Shown here: in pieces, positions 1-7,462 of the stretch
How positions within the stretch are numbered: position 1 is the first letter of the stretch
Layout: each line of letters opens with the position of its first letter
Origin: Massiliimicrobium timonense
GTDB lineage: Bacteria; Bacillota_I; Bacilli_A; Erysipelotrichales; Coprobacillaceae
NCBI RefSeq assembly: GCF_002160865.1
Contig: NZ_NFLJ01000033.1
Location: 1 to 37,480 of the forward strand
Direction: 5' to 3'
Length of the DNA: 37,480 bases
Position numbers and translations under genes: made by a program
Notes under the pieces: model-generated
The model's database searches: none
The model's input: only the letters and a program-made list of their open reading frames with translations
Told to the model about the DNA's origin: nothing

Positions 1-888
1 TTTGGATTTACCCAAGAAGAAATTGATGAACTTTTGAAATACTATAATCTTATGGATAATCGTCAAGAGATGAAGGAATGGTATGATGGCTATCTGTTTG
101 GAAAGACGGAAATCTATAATTCATGGAGTGCCTTGAACTATGTCAAGAAATTACTGAATGATGACCATTTTCAGGCTGTATCTTTCTGGGCGAATACCAG
201 CAGCAATGATCTTGTTAAAACATATATCGAATATGCAACGATGACAATGAAGGAAGAATTTGAAAAACTAATCAATGATCAAAGCATCATCAAAAAGATT
301 GTTCCTGAACTGACGTATCGAGAAATGGACTTTCATAGTATTCAGACAATGAATGACAATGTCTATAGTTTTCTGTTGTTTACTGGCTATCTGAAAATCA
401 AGAGTAAGGTTGATAATGATCATCCTTATACCTATGAACTTGTGATTCCTAATAAAGAAGTCAAATATATCTATGAAGATATCTTCATGAAATGGTTTGA
501 AAGCTATCAAAGAAAAAGAGATTCATCATTCATAGAAGCTTTGATACAGGAAGATGTCATGAAAGCCAATAGACTATTGCAAGATGTTCTCCAACAGAGC
601 ATCAGCTATTATGATAACTATGAAAACTTATATCATGGCTTTATGGTGGGCTTTTTAAAGGCTAATGGCTATACAGTTCAATCCAATAAGAAAAGTGGAT
701 ATGGACGATTTGATATAGCACTGATTATAGAATGTAAACATTTATCTAGCATCAAGGAACTAAGAAAGGACAGTGCAAAGGCAAGTGAACAGATTATCAG
801 ACAGAAATATATTGAAGGACTGATAGAAGAAGGGTATGAACATATCATAGGATATGGTATATCTTTCTATAAAAACAATGCATTATAA
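1..888 (+). CDS. AAA-ATPase/PD-(D/E)XK nuclease family protein, C-terminal part (5' end outside window)
   Basis: The reading frame is open from base 1, so the gene starts upstream and the N-terminal P-loop ATPase part is not visible. What is seen is the lid region (FGFTQEE near the start, then YDGYLFG) typical of the predicted AAA-ATPase (DUF1703-type) proteins common in gut anaerobes, followed by the C-terminal nuclease-like domain (YHGFMVGFLKANGY, SGYGRFDIAL, IECK). The nuclease signature D...ExK is present but compressed: D238-x5-E244-x-K246, counting from base 1. In relatives a beta-hairpin of roughly ten more residues separates them. This may be an in-frame deletion, so catalysis is uncertain. 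These proteins often occur in many genomic copies and their function is unproven. A hairpin terminator follows directly. Confidence 0.8.
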   Translation, partial: FGFTQEEIDELLKYYNLMDNRQEMKEWYDGYLFGKTEIYNSWSALNYVKKLLNDDHFQAVSFWANTSSNDLVKTYIEYATMTMKEEFEKLINDQSIIKKIVPELTYREMDFHSIQTMNDNVYSFLLFTGYLKIKSKVDNDHPYTYELVIPNKEVKYIYEDIFMKWFESYQRKRDSSFIEALIQEDVMKANRLLQDVLQQSISYYDNYENLYHGFMVGFLKANGYTVQSNKKSGYGRFDIALIIECKHLSSIKELRKDSAKASEQIIRQKYIEGLIEEGYEHIIGYGISFYKNNAL

Positions 889-890
889 CA

Positions 891-915
891 AAAGCAGGAT
901 GATTCCTGCTTTTTA
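891..915 (+). terminator. Rho-independent terminator after the AAA-ATPase/nuclease gene
   Basis: A 9-bp stem AAAGCAGGA/TCCTGCTTT with a TGAT loop is followed by a T-rich tract. It starts three bases after the stop codon. Confidence 0.85.
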
Positions 916-930
916 TATTTGTTATATTTT

Positions 931-1617
931 TTAATTACATATTTGAAATAACTCTCTTAAATCATGAATTTCATAAGTGATATTCATATCTTGAGGTTTT
1001 TTAAGATGTTGAGGATTATACCAGCAAGTATCAATACCTGCATTAATACCACCTTGTATATCACTAGATAAAGAATCGCCAATGATTAATGTTTGATCTA
1101 ATTTTATATCCTCTATTTTATGAAAACAGCAATCAAAATATTCTTTAGCTGGTTTTTGATAACCAATATCTTCTGATACAAAGATATCTTGAAAATACTG
1201 ATCAATATGTGTTCCTCTTAAACGACTATATTGTGTTTTAGAAACGCCATTAGTCACAACATATAATGGATATTTTTGATAAAGTGTTTCTAATATTTCT
1301 TTTGCATGAGGTAAAAGAAAATAACCTTCACCTAATGCTTTTTGATAATCATCTTCAAAAGCAATACCATCTTGATGTATATGAAACTCTTGAAATAATT
1401 GAACAAAACGTGTGTAAACAACAGTTTTTTTATCAATTAATCCTTTTTCAAAATCTTTCCATAATTGTTTATTAATGGTTTCATATCTTTGAAGAAGCTC
1501 ATCAGTTAATAATATATGATGATTTTGAAAAGTGTTTTTTAATGCTTGTTGTTCAGCTTTATCAAAATCTAATAAAGTTCCATCAACATCAAATAATAAA
1601 TATTTATACTTATTCAT
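931..1617 (-). CDS. HAD-superfamily phosphatase, YjjG-type pyrimidine nucleotidase-like
   Basis: The protein has 228 residues from an ATG at 1617, chosen because AGGAG lies 8 nt upstream; an in-frame start seven codons earlier lacks one. All four HAD motifs are visible: FDVDGT at the N terminus (nucleophile Asp), VVTNG (motif II), YQKPAKEYF (motif III Lys) and IGDSLSSDIQGG (motif IV acidic pair). A helical cap lies between motifs I and II. Length and motif spacing fit the YjjG/YfnB group, cytosolic phosphatases acting on (non-canonical) nucleoside monophosphates. Substrate assignment within HAD enzymes is weak from sequence alone. It is transcribed alone, convergent with the upstream nuclease-like gene; a TATAAT-like -10 lies on the minus strand at 1639-1644. 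Confidence 0.85.
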   Translation of the reverse strand: MNKYKYLLFDVDGTLLDFDKAEQQALKNTFQNHHILLTDELLQRYETINKQLWKDFEKGLIDKKTVVYTRFVQLFQEFHIHQDGIAFEDDYQKALGEGYFLLPHAKEILETLYQKYPLYVVTNGVSKTQYSRLRGTHIDQYFQDIFVSEDIGYQKPAKEYFDCCFHKIEDIKLDQTLIIGDSLSSDIQGGINAGIDTCWYNPQHLKKPQDMNITYEIHDLRELFQICN

Positions 1618-1710
1618 ATAATTCACTCCTGTCAACATATTATACTGAATAAAACATAAAAATGACAGTAAAAATTATTATTTATTTGGTCATGATTACC
1701 ATTAAAATTC

Positions 1711-1740
1711 TTGATTTTTATAGAATATTATGCTTACAAT
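1711..1740 (+). promoter_or_regulatory. Candidate promoter for the diguanylate cyclase/rnmV pair
   Basis: TTGATT (1711-1716), an 18-bp spacer and TACAAT (1735-1740) lie about 60 bases before the start codon. This is a plausible sigma-A-type promoter. Confidence 0.45.
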
Positions 1741-1800
1741 AGTGACGACTTATAATTATTGAATGAAAGGCTAATATGATATTAAGGAGTAGAAATCATA

Positions 1801-2718
1801 ATGGAAAAGGTCTTAAAAAATCAAGAAATCATCAAGTTTTTAACAATGGAACAGCTAAAAACATTTATTGAACAACAGGAAATGATATTTGATGAAGTGA
1901 GATTAGTGGATATTGCGACGACAAAAACTTATTATTTAGATGATCAGCAACAAATATGTGTAAAACCACATGCTTGTTATGAATTTTGGAATAGAGCAGG
2001 AAAATGCCAAAATTGTAGTAGTGCAAAAGCTTTTACAACAAAAGGGCAAGTCACAAAGTATGAATTTATTGATAGCCGTATATTTTTTGTTATTTCAAAA
2101 TATATAGAGATAGAAGACAGAGCTTTTGTTTTGGAAATGATTTCTAAGTCTGATAACCATACACTTTATGGAGCACAGGGACAAAGTCAACTAGCAAAAA
2201 TATTAACGAAATTGAATGCACGTGTATATACTGATTCATTAACAAAAGTTTTTAATCGTGCTTATTATGATGAGCAAGTGAAAGGGATTATTAGTCAAAA
2301 TGATGGCATTATGATGCTTGATGTTAATAAATTTAAACTTATTAATGATACATCTGGACATTTGGTTGGAGATACTGTTTTAAAAGAATTAGCAAAGGTT
2401 ATGCTTTCTATGACAAGAAGCTGTGATTCAGTGATTCGTTATGGTGGCGATGAATTTTTAATTGTCTTTAGAGATATAAGTGAAATAGCTTTTCAAAAGC
2501 GTTTATATCAAATGCGAGATGCAATTAGAGATATTCAGCTCGTTCATTATCCTGATGTTCATATATCAGCAAGTATTGGTGGTATATATTGTCAAGAACA
2601 ACCACAAGGTAGTCTTATTGAGGATATCGATAAGCTTTTGTATAAGGCAAAACAAGAAAAAGAAGAAGTATGTTATGAAGTGATGAATACTGGAGAAAAA
2701 GATGAAAAAGAAGATTAA
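1801..2718 (+). CDS. Diguanylate cyclase (GGDEF) with N-terminal cysteine-containing sensor region
   Basis: The 305-residue soluble protein is predicted to make cyclic di-GMP from two GTP. Residues about 140-295 form the GGDEF domain: DSLTKVFNRAYYDE at its start, LDVNKFKLINDTSGH, and the intact active-site loop RYGGDEF (G215-F219). An inhibitory I-site, R206-S-C-D209, sits exactly five residues before GGDEF, so product feedback is likely. The N-terminal ~130 residues look PAS-like and contain four cysteines (C53, C59, C69, C72, the last two as CxxC). These could bind metal or act as a redox switch; this is inference. There is no membrane segment. AAGGAG lies 11 nt before the ATG. The 3' end overlaps rnmV by 17 bases, implying co-transcription and translational coupling. 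Confidence 0.9.
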   Translation: MEKVLKNQEIIKFLTMEQLKTFIEQQEMIFDEVRLVDIATTKTYYLDDQQQICVKPHACYEFWNRAGKCQNCSSAKAFTTKGQVTKYEFIDSRIFFVISKYIEIEDRAFVLEMISKSDNHTLYGAQGQSQLAKILTKLNARVYTDSLTKVFNRAYYDEQVKGIISQNDGIMMLDVNKFKLINDTSGHLVGDTVLKELAKVMLSMTRSCDSVIRYGGDEFLIVFRDISEIAFQKRLYQMRDAIRDIQLVHYPDVHISASIGGIYCQEQPQGSLIEDIDKLLYKAKQEKEEVCYEVMNTGEKDEKED

Positions 2719-3229
2719 GGAAGTGATTGTTGTTGAAGGAAAAACAGATACAGCAATTATTCAAAAGTTATTTGATGCAGATACGATAGAAACACATGGT
2801 TTAGCGTTGACAGAAGAAACTTTAGATTTTATAGAAGAAATGAATAAAACAAAAGGAGTTATTTTATTAACAGATCCTGACTATCCGGGTATGAAGATTA
2901 GAAATATGATTATGAAACGTATCCCACATGTCAAACAGGCATTTGTTGATAAAAAAGACGCTATTGGCAAAAAGAAATTAGGAATTGCTGAAGCAAGAGA
3001 AGAAGCCATTATTCAGGCTTTAGAAAATGTTGTGAGTTTTTCTCAAAATACTCAATCTATAAGTTGGGAAGAATTTATTTCATTGGATATTATTGGTGAT
3101 AAACAAAAAAGATTGATGATTTATGATTTGTTTCATTTAGGTTATGGGAATGCTAAAACATTATTTAAAAGATTAAATATGGCTGGTATTACAAAAGAAG
3201 ATATTTTAGAGCAATTAAAAAACATATAA
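2702..3229 (+). CDS. rnmV: Ribonuclease M5 (5S rRNA maturation)
   Basis: The 175-residue protein is a Toprim-domain nuclease that trims precursor 5S rRNA at both ends, with ribosomal protein uL18 as cofactor in Bacillus. The Toprim catalytic motifs are intact: VVEGKTDT near the N terminus (catalytic Glu) and LLTDPDYPG (Asp-x-Asp metal site). The C-terminal part (about 95-175) matches the short domain that follows Toprim in this family, and length is normal. The ATG at 2702 lies inside the end of the GGDEF gene. In Bacillus rnmV directly precedes ksgA; here the niacin genes and a LytTR operon lie between them. A strong hairpin terminator follows. Confidence 0.92.
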   Translation: MKKKIKEVIVVEGKTDTAIIQKLFDADTIETHGLALTEETLDFIEEMNKTKGVILLTDPDYPGMKIRNMIMKRIPHVKQAFVDKKDAIGKKKLGIAEAREEAIIQALENVVSFSQNTQSISWEEFISLDIIGDKQKRLMIYDLFHLGYGNAKTLFKRLNMAGITKEDILEQLKNI

Positions 3230-3253
3230 TCAAAAACGATTATATGTTTTTTT
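3221..3253. terminator. Bidirectional terminator between rnmV and niaX
   Basis: An 11-bp perfect stem AACATATAATC/GATTATATGTT (3221-3231 and 3238-3248) has T runs on the + side and a matching A run on the other side, so it can serve both convergent genes. Confidence 0.85.
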
Positions 3254-3827
3254 ATGCATTTTTCATTAAATTGATTTTCTTCACTTGAGAAATACCTTGA
3301 ATACGATGGCTTTGAGTTAATGCTTTCCATACAGGAAGTGTTAAACAAAAATCAATAGAGCTATGTATCACAGTACCAAGTCCTACTAAACCAAAAATCA
3401 TGTACATAAATGTTTGCATATCTATACCATTTCCATAATAGAAAGGAATGACAATAATCATTTCACCAAGAGCATGAATAAGTGCAATCACAATATTAAA
3501 TTGTAAAGTTTTTAATGGTTTTTCAAAGATTTGTGGATTCTTTTTGGCATATTGAGCACCTAAATAAGCCCATATCACATGCGTTAAGGCACGTAAAACA
3601 ATAACGAATGGAAAACCTGCCATGAAAAAACCAAGCGTTGTTCCTAAAGATACGGCTATCGCAACAGCTGGACTGATGAATATTGCAATCATCACTGCAA
3701 CATGGGAAGCTAAAGTAAAAGACATTGGTCCTATAATAATCTTAGGCATCAACATAGGAATGACTGTTCCTACTGCAATTAATAGTGATGCTAAAACAAA
3801 AACTTGCATATGTTTATGTGATTTCAT
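3252..3827 (-). CDS. niaX: Niacin ECF transporter S-component (NiaX family)
   Basis: The 191-residue integral membrane protein has about six hydrophobic segments. It is the substrate-binding S-component of an energy-coupling-factor importer and would need the shared EcfA/A'/T module encoded elsewhere. Matches to the NiaX family include PMLMPKIIIGPMSFTLASH, IAIFISPAVAIAVSLGTTLGFF and VLRALTHVIWA. The niacin assignment is supported by the neighbouring NiaR repressor gene and by a NiaR-type palindrome in its promoter. The start is the ATG at 3827, with AAGGAGG six bases upstream. A longer frame reaching 3857 would begin inside the operator and is rejected. The gene is predicted to be repressed when niacin is plentiful. 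Confidence 0.85.
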   Translation of the reverse strand: MKSHKHMQVFVLASLLIAVGTVIPMLMPKIIIGPMSFTLASHVAVMIAIFISPAVAIAVSLGTTLGFFMAGFPFVIVLRALTHVIWAYLGAQYAKKNPQIFEKPLKTLQFNIVIALIHALGEMIIVIPFYYGNGIDMQTFMYMIFGLVGLGTVIHSSIDFCLTLPVWKALTQSHRIQGISQVKKINLMKNA

Positions 3828-3846
3828 TGTTTTCCTCCTTATCAAC

Positions 3847-3866
3847 ATATGTGTCAAGACACATGT
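3847..3866 (-). promoter_or_regulatory. NiaR operator upstream of niaX
   Basis: A 20-bp palindrome with arms ATATGTGTC/GACACATGT around a central AA has one mismatched pair. It lies at the predicted transcription start just downstream of the -10 box. GTGTC-GACAC dyads are the known NiaR-type operator pattern in Firmicutes, and niaR is the next gene. Confidence 0.75.
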
Positions 3867-3874
3867 TATGACTA

Positions 3875-3902
3875 ATTATATCCAAAAATGAGAATGTGTC
3901 AA
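3875..3902 (-). promoter_or_regulatory. Consensus promoter of niaX
   Basis: On the minus strand, TTGACA (3897-3902), a 16-bp spacer and TATAAT (3875-3880) match the sigma-A consensus exactly in both hexamers. An extra GTGTC half-site overlaps the -35 box. Confidence 0.85.
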
Positions 3903-4207
3903 TAAAAAATGAATCCTTTCAACATGAAGAAAGTTAATTGAGTTTTAACTCTACAACATGATAGAAATGTTCTTGCTTTTTTATAAGATATACAAATTGT
4001 AGATAATTATATACTTTTTTTATGAGTGTGGAGTTGCCATATTGATATGGGAGGATTTATAAAATGAAAATAAGTTTCTTATGATAAAAATTGCGAAATT
4101 AATATGATTTGATAGAGGATGTTGAAATAGTACAATGAATATGTCAATAGAAGATATAGTAATATATCAAAAAGCGGTGATTCCTACCATAAAAAGGAAA
4201 TGAAAAA

Positions 4208-4250
4208 GTAGGACTAGAAATTTAACTCTAGTCCTATAAGTTTATGTTTT
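4208..4250 (+). terminator. Hairpin terminator-like element in the niaX-niaR gap
   Basis: The stem AGGACTAGA/TCTAGTCCT (4210-4218 and 4227-4235) has an 8-nt loop, with a T-rich tail about ten bases downstream. No recognised gene lies upstream of it on this strand, only a 22-codon frame ending at 4203. Confidence 0.5.
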
Positions 4251-4290
4251 TGAAGATCATATTTTATTGTGAATCTATAATAAAAAGTAC

Positions 4291-4321
4291 GAACTTAAGA
4301 ATAATTATATTCCTTAAGTTC
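4291..4321 (-). terminator. Terminator of niaR
   Basis: The stem GAACTTAAG/CTTAAGTTC is followed on the minus strand by GTACTTTTTATTATAG. It lies 16 bases beyond the niaR stop codon. Confidence 0.8.
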
Positions 4322-4337
4322 ATGTTGTTTGAAATGA

Positions 4338-4844
4338 TTAATTTTTCTTAAATAAATATCCTTTTTCATCTAAAGCATCAACAATACGTTGATATGTTTC
4401 TTGATTTAAGCATTGAATTGTATGTAAGTGAAGACCATTTGTTAACTGACTTAAAGGTTTTGCATTATCATGAGTAATCTTTTTCAAGAATTGATTAACA
4501 TCATAACGTGATGATAAATGTAATTTTCCTGTTAATTGTCCATAGATGGGATGCTCCACAATAACATCGATGATAGAACCACCTAAATCAACAATCGTAT
4601 ACAATTCATCAGCAAGTTGTTCTTGGGTATGTTTAACAGCAAGAGTATAGGTATGTTGTAATTGATGATTATCTAAAATATAACCTCTAGGAGTAGCAAT
4701 AATATTGGTTCCACTGGCACGAATTAAAGCGACATCTCCGACAATGATTTGTCTTGATACACCTAATTTTTTCGCCAGAGCAGATGCAGAAACAGGTTTT
4801 TCACTTTTTTTAATTTCTTCTATAATTTTCTCTTTTCTATCCAT
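4338..4844 (-). CDS. niaR: Niacin-responsive repressor NiaR (HTH + 3H domain)
   Basis: The 168-residue protein has an N-terminal winged-helix HTH (about 1-60: ASALAKKLGVSRQIIVGDVALIRASG) and a C-terminal 3H domain (about 70-165). The conserved histidines that give the 3H domain its name, which bind metal and niacin, are seen in HTYTLAVKHT, VEHPIYGQL and NGLHLHTI. In Firmicutes NiaR (YrxA) represses NAD-synthesis and niacin-uptake genes when niacin is bound. The adjacent niaX promoter carries a matching operator. No GTGTC dyad is visible upstream of niaR itself, so autoregulation is not indicated. GAGG precedes the ATG at 4844, and a TATAAT -10 lies at 4865-4870 on the minus strand. Confidence 0.9.
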   Translation of the reverse strand: MDRKEKIIEEIKKSEKPVSASALAKKLGVSRQIIVGDVALIRASGTNIIATPRGYILDNHQLQHTYTLAVKHTQEQLADELYTIVDLGGSIIDVIVEHPIYGQLTGKLHLSSRYDVNQFLKKITHDNAKPLSQLTNGLHLHTIQCLNQETYQRIVDALDEKGYLFKKN

Positions 4845-4984
4845 AATGTTTTACCTCACAACAAATTATAAATGATTTTAACTCTAAAATAAAGTAGAAT
4901 AAGTCTATAAGATGTTGTTGATGTCGCTTCTATTTACAATGTTATAAAAGGGCATAAAATAAAAAGTGAAAGGAGGAAGGAATC

Positions 4985-5278
4985 ATGTTAAAGGCGATAT
5001 TATCAAAGTTAAAACCATTTCTTGGAACATTTCAATTACATTTGGATAAAAATATTGAATTTGATTATTTTATCATATTTAAGGATGAGAAAAATATTTT
5101 TTGGGAAATACTTAATCAAATTGGGAAATGGAATTATTATGGGAAAAAAGCAGTAAGAGGGTGGTCATCTTTATCTAAGGAAGATATTAAACAATTTTTA
5201 ATGAAGCACTTAAAGTGTAATGAAGATACAATTGATGTTATAAATGCTAATAATGAATTATTTAGAATGAGATTTTAA
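4985..5278 (+). CDS. Uncharacterised 97-residue protein
   Basis: I do not recognise this protein. It is small, basic at the N terminus (MLKAILSKLKPF), without a convincing membrane segment or signal peptide, and rich in aromatic and charged residues (FDYFIIFKDEKNIFWEIL, GKWNYYGKKAVRGW). A very strong ribosome-binding site (AAAGGAGGA) precedes the ATG, which supports it as a real gene. It stands 14 bases before the membrane-protein gene at 5293 and is probably the first gene of a three-gene operon ending with the LytTR regulator. A small cytosolic accessory protein of that regulator is possible but unproven. Confidence 0.65.
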   Translation: MLKAILSKLKPFLGTFQLHLDKNIEFDYFIIFKDEKNIFWEILNQIGKWNYYGKKAVRGWSSLSKEDIKQFLMKHLKCNEDTIDVINANNELFRMRF

Positions 5279-5292
5279 AGAGGTGATGAGCT

Positions 5293-5880
5293 ATGAAGTA
5301 TATTGTTGGTAAGCCGTCAATATTAACAGCAATCCTATTATCAACTTTTTACTCGCTCTTAGGAGTTGCAATTTATATTTTTACACCTTGGGAAGGAATG
5401 AATTATGTTGGTATTGTAATCATTTTTCTAAGTATTTTTGTTATCTTTCCAGAGGCAGCATGTAATGAACTGATGTGGGAAATAGATACTCAGACTTTAA
5501 AATTTACTAATTATTCAAAAGGTATTGATAAAATTTTGATATTTTATCAACAACTTTTTGTAGCAAAACGTTTTCCATATCAAGTTGTCATCAATTTGGA
5601 ACAGATAGATTATATTGCTGTCACATATGCGAAAGTGCCTAGAGCACCTTTTGGTGCTATTGGTTATGATGTTTGGTTTAATATTCATACTTATGATGGT
5701 TCAGTTTATAGTTTTATTGCTTTAACATTATCTGGTAAAAAGGATTTTAATCAAGCTGTAGATTTTATGAAGGAACAAGGTATTCATTTTAAAGATGGTT
5801 ATCATATCTTGGATGCGTTACATTCTCATGAACATCTTTCTTATTACTTAGAAAGAATAGATAAGGAGCAATCAAAATGA
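5293..5880 (+). CDS. Membrane protein with two N-terminal TM helices and a cytoplasmic beta-rich domain
   Basis: The protein has 195 residues. Two hydrophobic segments (about 11-31 and 38-57) are followed by a soluble ~130-residue region with alternating beta-type patterns (WEIDTQTLKFTNYSKGI, VVINLEQIDYIAVTY, VWFNIHTYDGSVYSFIAL). This arrangement resembles the bacterial PH-like (YcxB/bPH-type) membrane proteins, but I see no decisive signature. GAGGTGAT precedes the ATG. The TGA stop overlaps the LytTR gene start by four bases (ATGA), so the two are translationally coupled. Membrane partners next to LytTR regulators commonly modulate or are controlled by them; a direct interaction is inference. 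Confidence 0.7.
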   Translation: MKYIVGKPSILTAILLSTFYSLLGVAIYIFTPWEGMNYVGIVIIFLSIFVIFPEAACNELMWEIDTQTLKFTNYSKGIDKILIFYQQLFVAKRFPYQVVINLEQIDYIAVTYAKVPRAPFGAIGYDVWFNIHTYDGSVYSFIALTLSGKKDFNQAVDFMKEQGIHFKDGYHILDALHSHEHLSYYLERIDKEQSK

Positions 5881-6518
5881 TTAGAGTTAGCATATCTTCA
5901 AAAAACAATCAAATAATTCAACAATCATTTGAACAGTTTTTTCAAAAAGAGCAGCTAGAATATCAAATTGTTCCTTATTCTAAAAATACATATCAAGATA
6001 TTTATATTTTTGAAGTTCAAAACAAAGAAGATTTAAAACTAATTGAAGAACAACAACATTTTGATTATGCATTGTATTATGTAATTGGGCCTAAAGATTA
6101 TGATTTGATTAGTGAATGTATGAGATTAAAAGTAAATCTTTATTTTTCAAAAGAGTCATTAGCAGAAGACTTAAAAAAGTGTGAAGCGACTATGATTCAT
6201 GATATACAGGATAAATTCCAATATTATCAATATCAAAGAAATGGAATTATATCTCAAATTCGTTTATCTCATATCTATTATGTAGAATCTCTAAGACATT
6301 CTATCATTATTCATTCTATTAATGGAACAATGGTGGAAAGGCAAAACTTAAATACTTTCTTACGAAGTATTCATTCTTCTTCGTTTGCTCAAGTTCATAA
6401 ATCATTTGTTGTCAATAAACAATGGGTAGAAAAAGTTGCTGCTAAGCAGATTTTCTTAAAAAATGGAGAAATTATACAAATAGGTAGAGCATATAAAAAT
6501 AATATTCAATGGTCATAA
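5877..6518 (+). CDS. LytTR-family DNA-binding regulator with degenerate receiver
   Basis: The protein has 213 residues. The C-terminal ~100 residues (about 115-213) are a LytTR DNA-binding domain, seen in ISQIRLSHIYYVESLRHSIIIHS, ERQNLNTFLRSIHSSSFAQVHKSFVVN and the basic end GRAYKNNIQW. The N-terminal ~110 residues have receiver-like periodicity but lack the phosphorylation machinery. The usual acidic pair after the first strand is replaced (VSISSKN), and where receivers have F-D-L-I-F-L-D this one reads QDIYIFEV, placing Glu at the phosphoacceptor position. Control by phosphorylation is therefore unlikely. The gene starts within the stop codon of the membrane-protein gene at 5293. No histidine kinase is nearby. 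Confidence 0.85.
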   Translation: MIRVSISSKNNQIIQQSFEQFFQKEQLEYQIVPYSKNTYQDIYIFEVQNKEDLKLIEEQQHFDYALYYVIGPKDYDLISECMRLKVNLYFSKESLAEDLKKCEATMIHDIQDKFQYYQYQRNGIISQIRLSHIYYVESLRHSIIIHSINGTMVERQNLNTFLRSIHSSSFAQVHKSFVVNKQWVEKVAAKQIFLKNGEIIQIGRAYKNNIQWS

Positions 6519-6523
6519 TCAAT

Positions 6524-6553
6524 AAAGGCATACTCATTCAAAAGTATGCCTTT
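6524..6553 (+). terminator. Terminator after the LytTR operon
   Basis: An 11-bp perfect stem AAAGGCATACT/AGTATGCCTTT with an 8-nt loop lies six bases after the stop. Its T tract is short. Confidence 0.75.
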
Positions 6554-6620
6554 AACAATAAATAGAATGGTTGCTTTTCTTTTGTATGAAATTAGATTAT
6601 AATAGGTTTTAGGTGAGAGA

Positions 6621-7436
6621 ATGAAAGATATAGCAAAAAAGGCAAATACAATGTATCTACTAGAAAAATACAATATGAAAGCAACAAAGAAATTTGGGCA
6701 AAATTTTCTAATAGATTTAAATGTTGTACAAAAGATTGTAGATTGTACATCTATTGATCAACAAACCTGTGTGATTGAAATTGGACCGGGTATTGGGGCA
6801 TTAACAGAACAGTTATCTTATCGAGCAGGACATGTTGTGAGCTATGAAATTGATATAAGATTAAAAGATGTCTTAAATGAATCACTGCAAGAATGTACTA
6901 ATGTAGAAGTCATATTTCAAGATTTTTTAACAGTTGATTTAAAACAGGTTGTTCATCATTATAAGCAACATTATTCAAAAGTTTGTATTGTAGCAAATCT
7001 ACCATACTATATTACATCAGATATTTTAGAACATATAATTATATCACAGGCAGATATTGATAGTATACATGTCATGGTTCAAAAAGAAGTAGCATTGAAA
7101 TTAACAGATGCATCTTATCATAGCCCATTAACTTTTATGATTGAAGGTATAGGGCAAGCTTCTTTAGATATGACAATTTCTAAAAATGTATTTTCACCTG
7201 CTCCAAGAGTAGATAGTGCAATTTTATCTATTATGATGGAAAAGACATACAACCCACTTTTAACAAAGATTTTAAAACAGGCATTTACACAAAAAAGAAA
7301 AACAATCTATAATAATTTAAAAGGATTGTTTTTAGAAAATACAGAAAAAATATTAAATGAATGTGGTATTGATTTAAAAACAAGACCAGAACAATTAACG
7401 ATTGAAGATTATCAAAAACTCACACATTATTTATAA
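6621..7436 (+). CDS. rsmA: 16S rRNA (adenine1518/1519-N6)-dimethyltransferase
   Basis: The 271-residue protein (also called KsgA) dimethylates two adjacent adenosines in the 3'-terminal hairpin of 16S rRNA during 30S assembly. The Rossmann methyltransferase motifs are intact: KKFGQNFLID at the N terminus, VIEIGPGIGALT (SAM loop), YEID (SAM ribose site) and the catalytic NLPYYI. The C-terminal small domain ends with RPEQLTIEDYQKL, typical of the family. Length is normal. A GGTGAGAGA purine stretch serves as ribosome-binding site. It is followed after 26 bases by yabG, as in Bacillus, where rnmV-ksgA-yabG are adjacent; here rnmV has been separated by about 3.4 kb. Confidence 0.95.
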   Translation: MKDIAKKANTMYLLEKYNMKATKKFGQNFLIDLNVVQKIVDCTSIDQQTCVIEIGPGIGALTEQLSYRAGHVVSYEIDIRLKDVLNESLQECTNVEVIFQDFLTVDLKQVVHHYKQHYSKVCIVANLPYYITSDILEHIIISQADIDSIHVMVQKEVALKLTDASYHSPLTFMIEGIGQASLDMTISKNVFSPAPRVDSAILSIMMEKTYNPLLTKILKQAFTQKRKTIYNNLKGLFLENTEKILNECGIDLKTRPEQLTIEDYQKLTHYL

Positions 7437-7462
7437 ATTCATATGATATATGGGTGATGTTT

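Larger units (their letters stand above)
3868..4337. other. 470-base niaX-niaR intergenic region, possible gene remnant
   Basis: Apart from the niaX promoter and the niaR terminator there is no gene of normal size. On the + strand I see, in order: a TATACT -10-like box (4010-4015), GGGAGG (4049-4054) nine bases before a six-codon frame (4064-4084), a 22-codon frame (4135-4203), and a 9-bp hairpin with a T-rich tail (4208-4250). This looks like the two ends of a gene whose middle has been lost, or a short transcript. Nothing proves expression. Confidence 0.4.
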
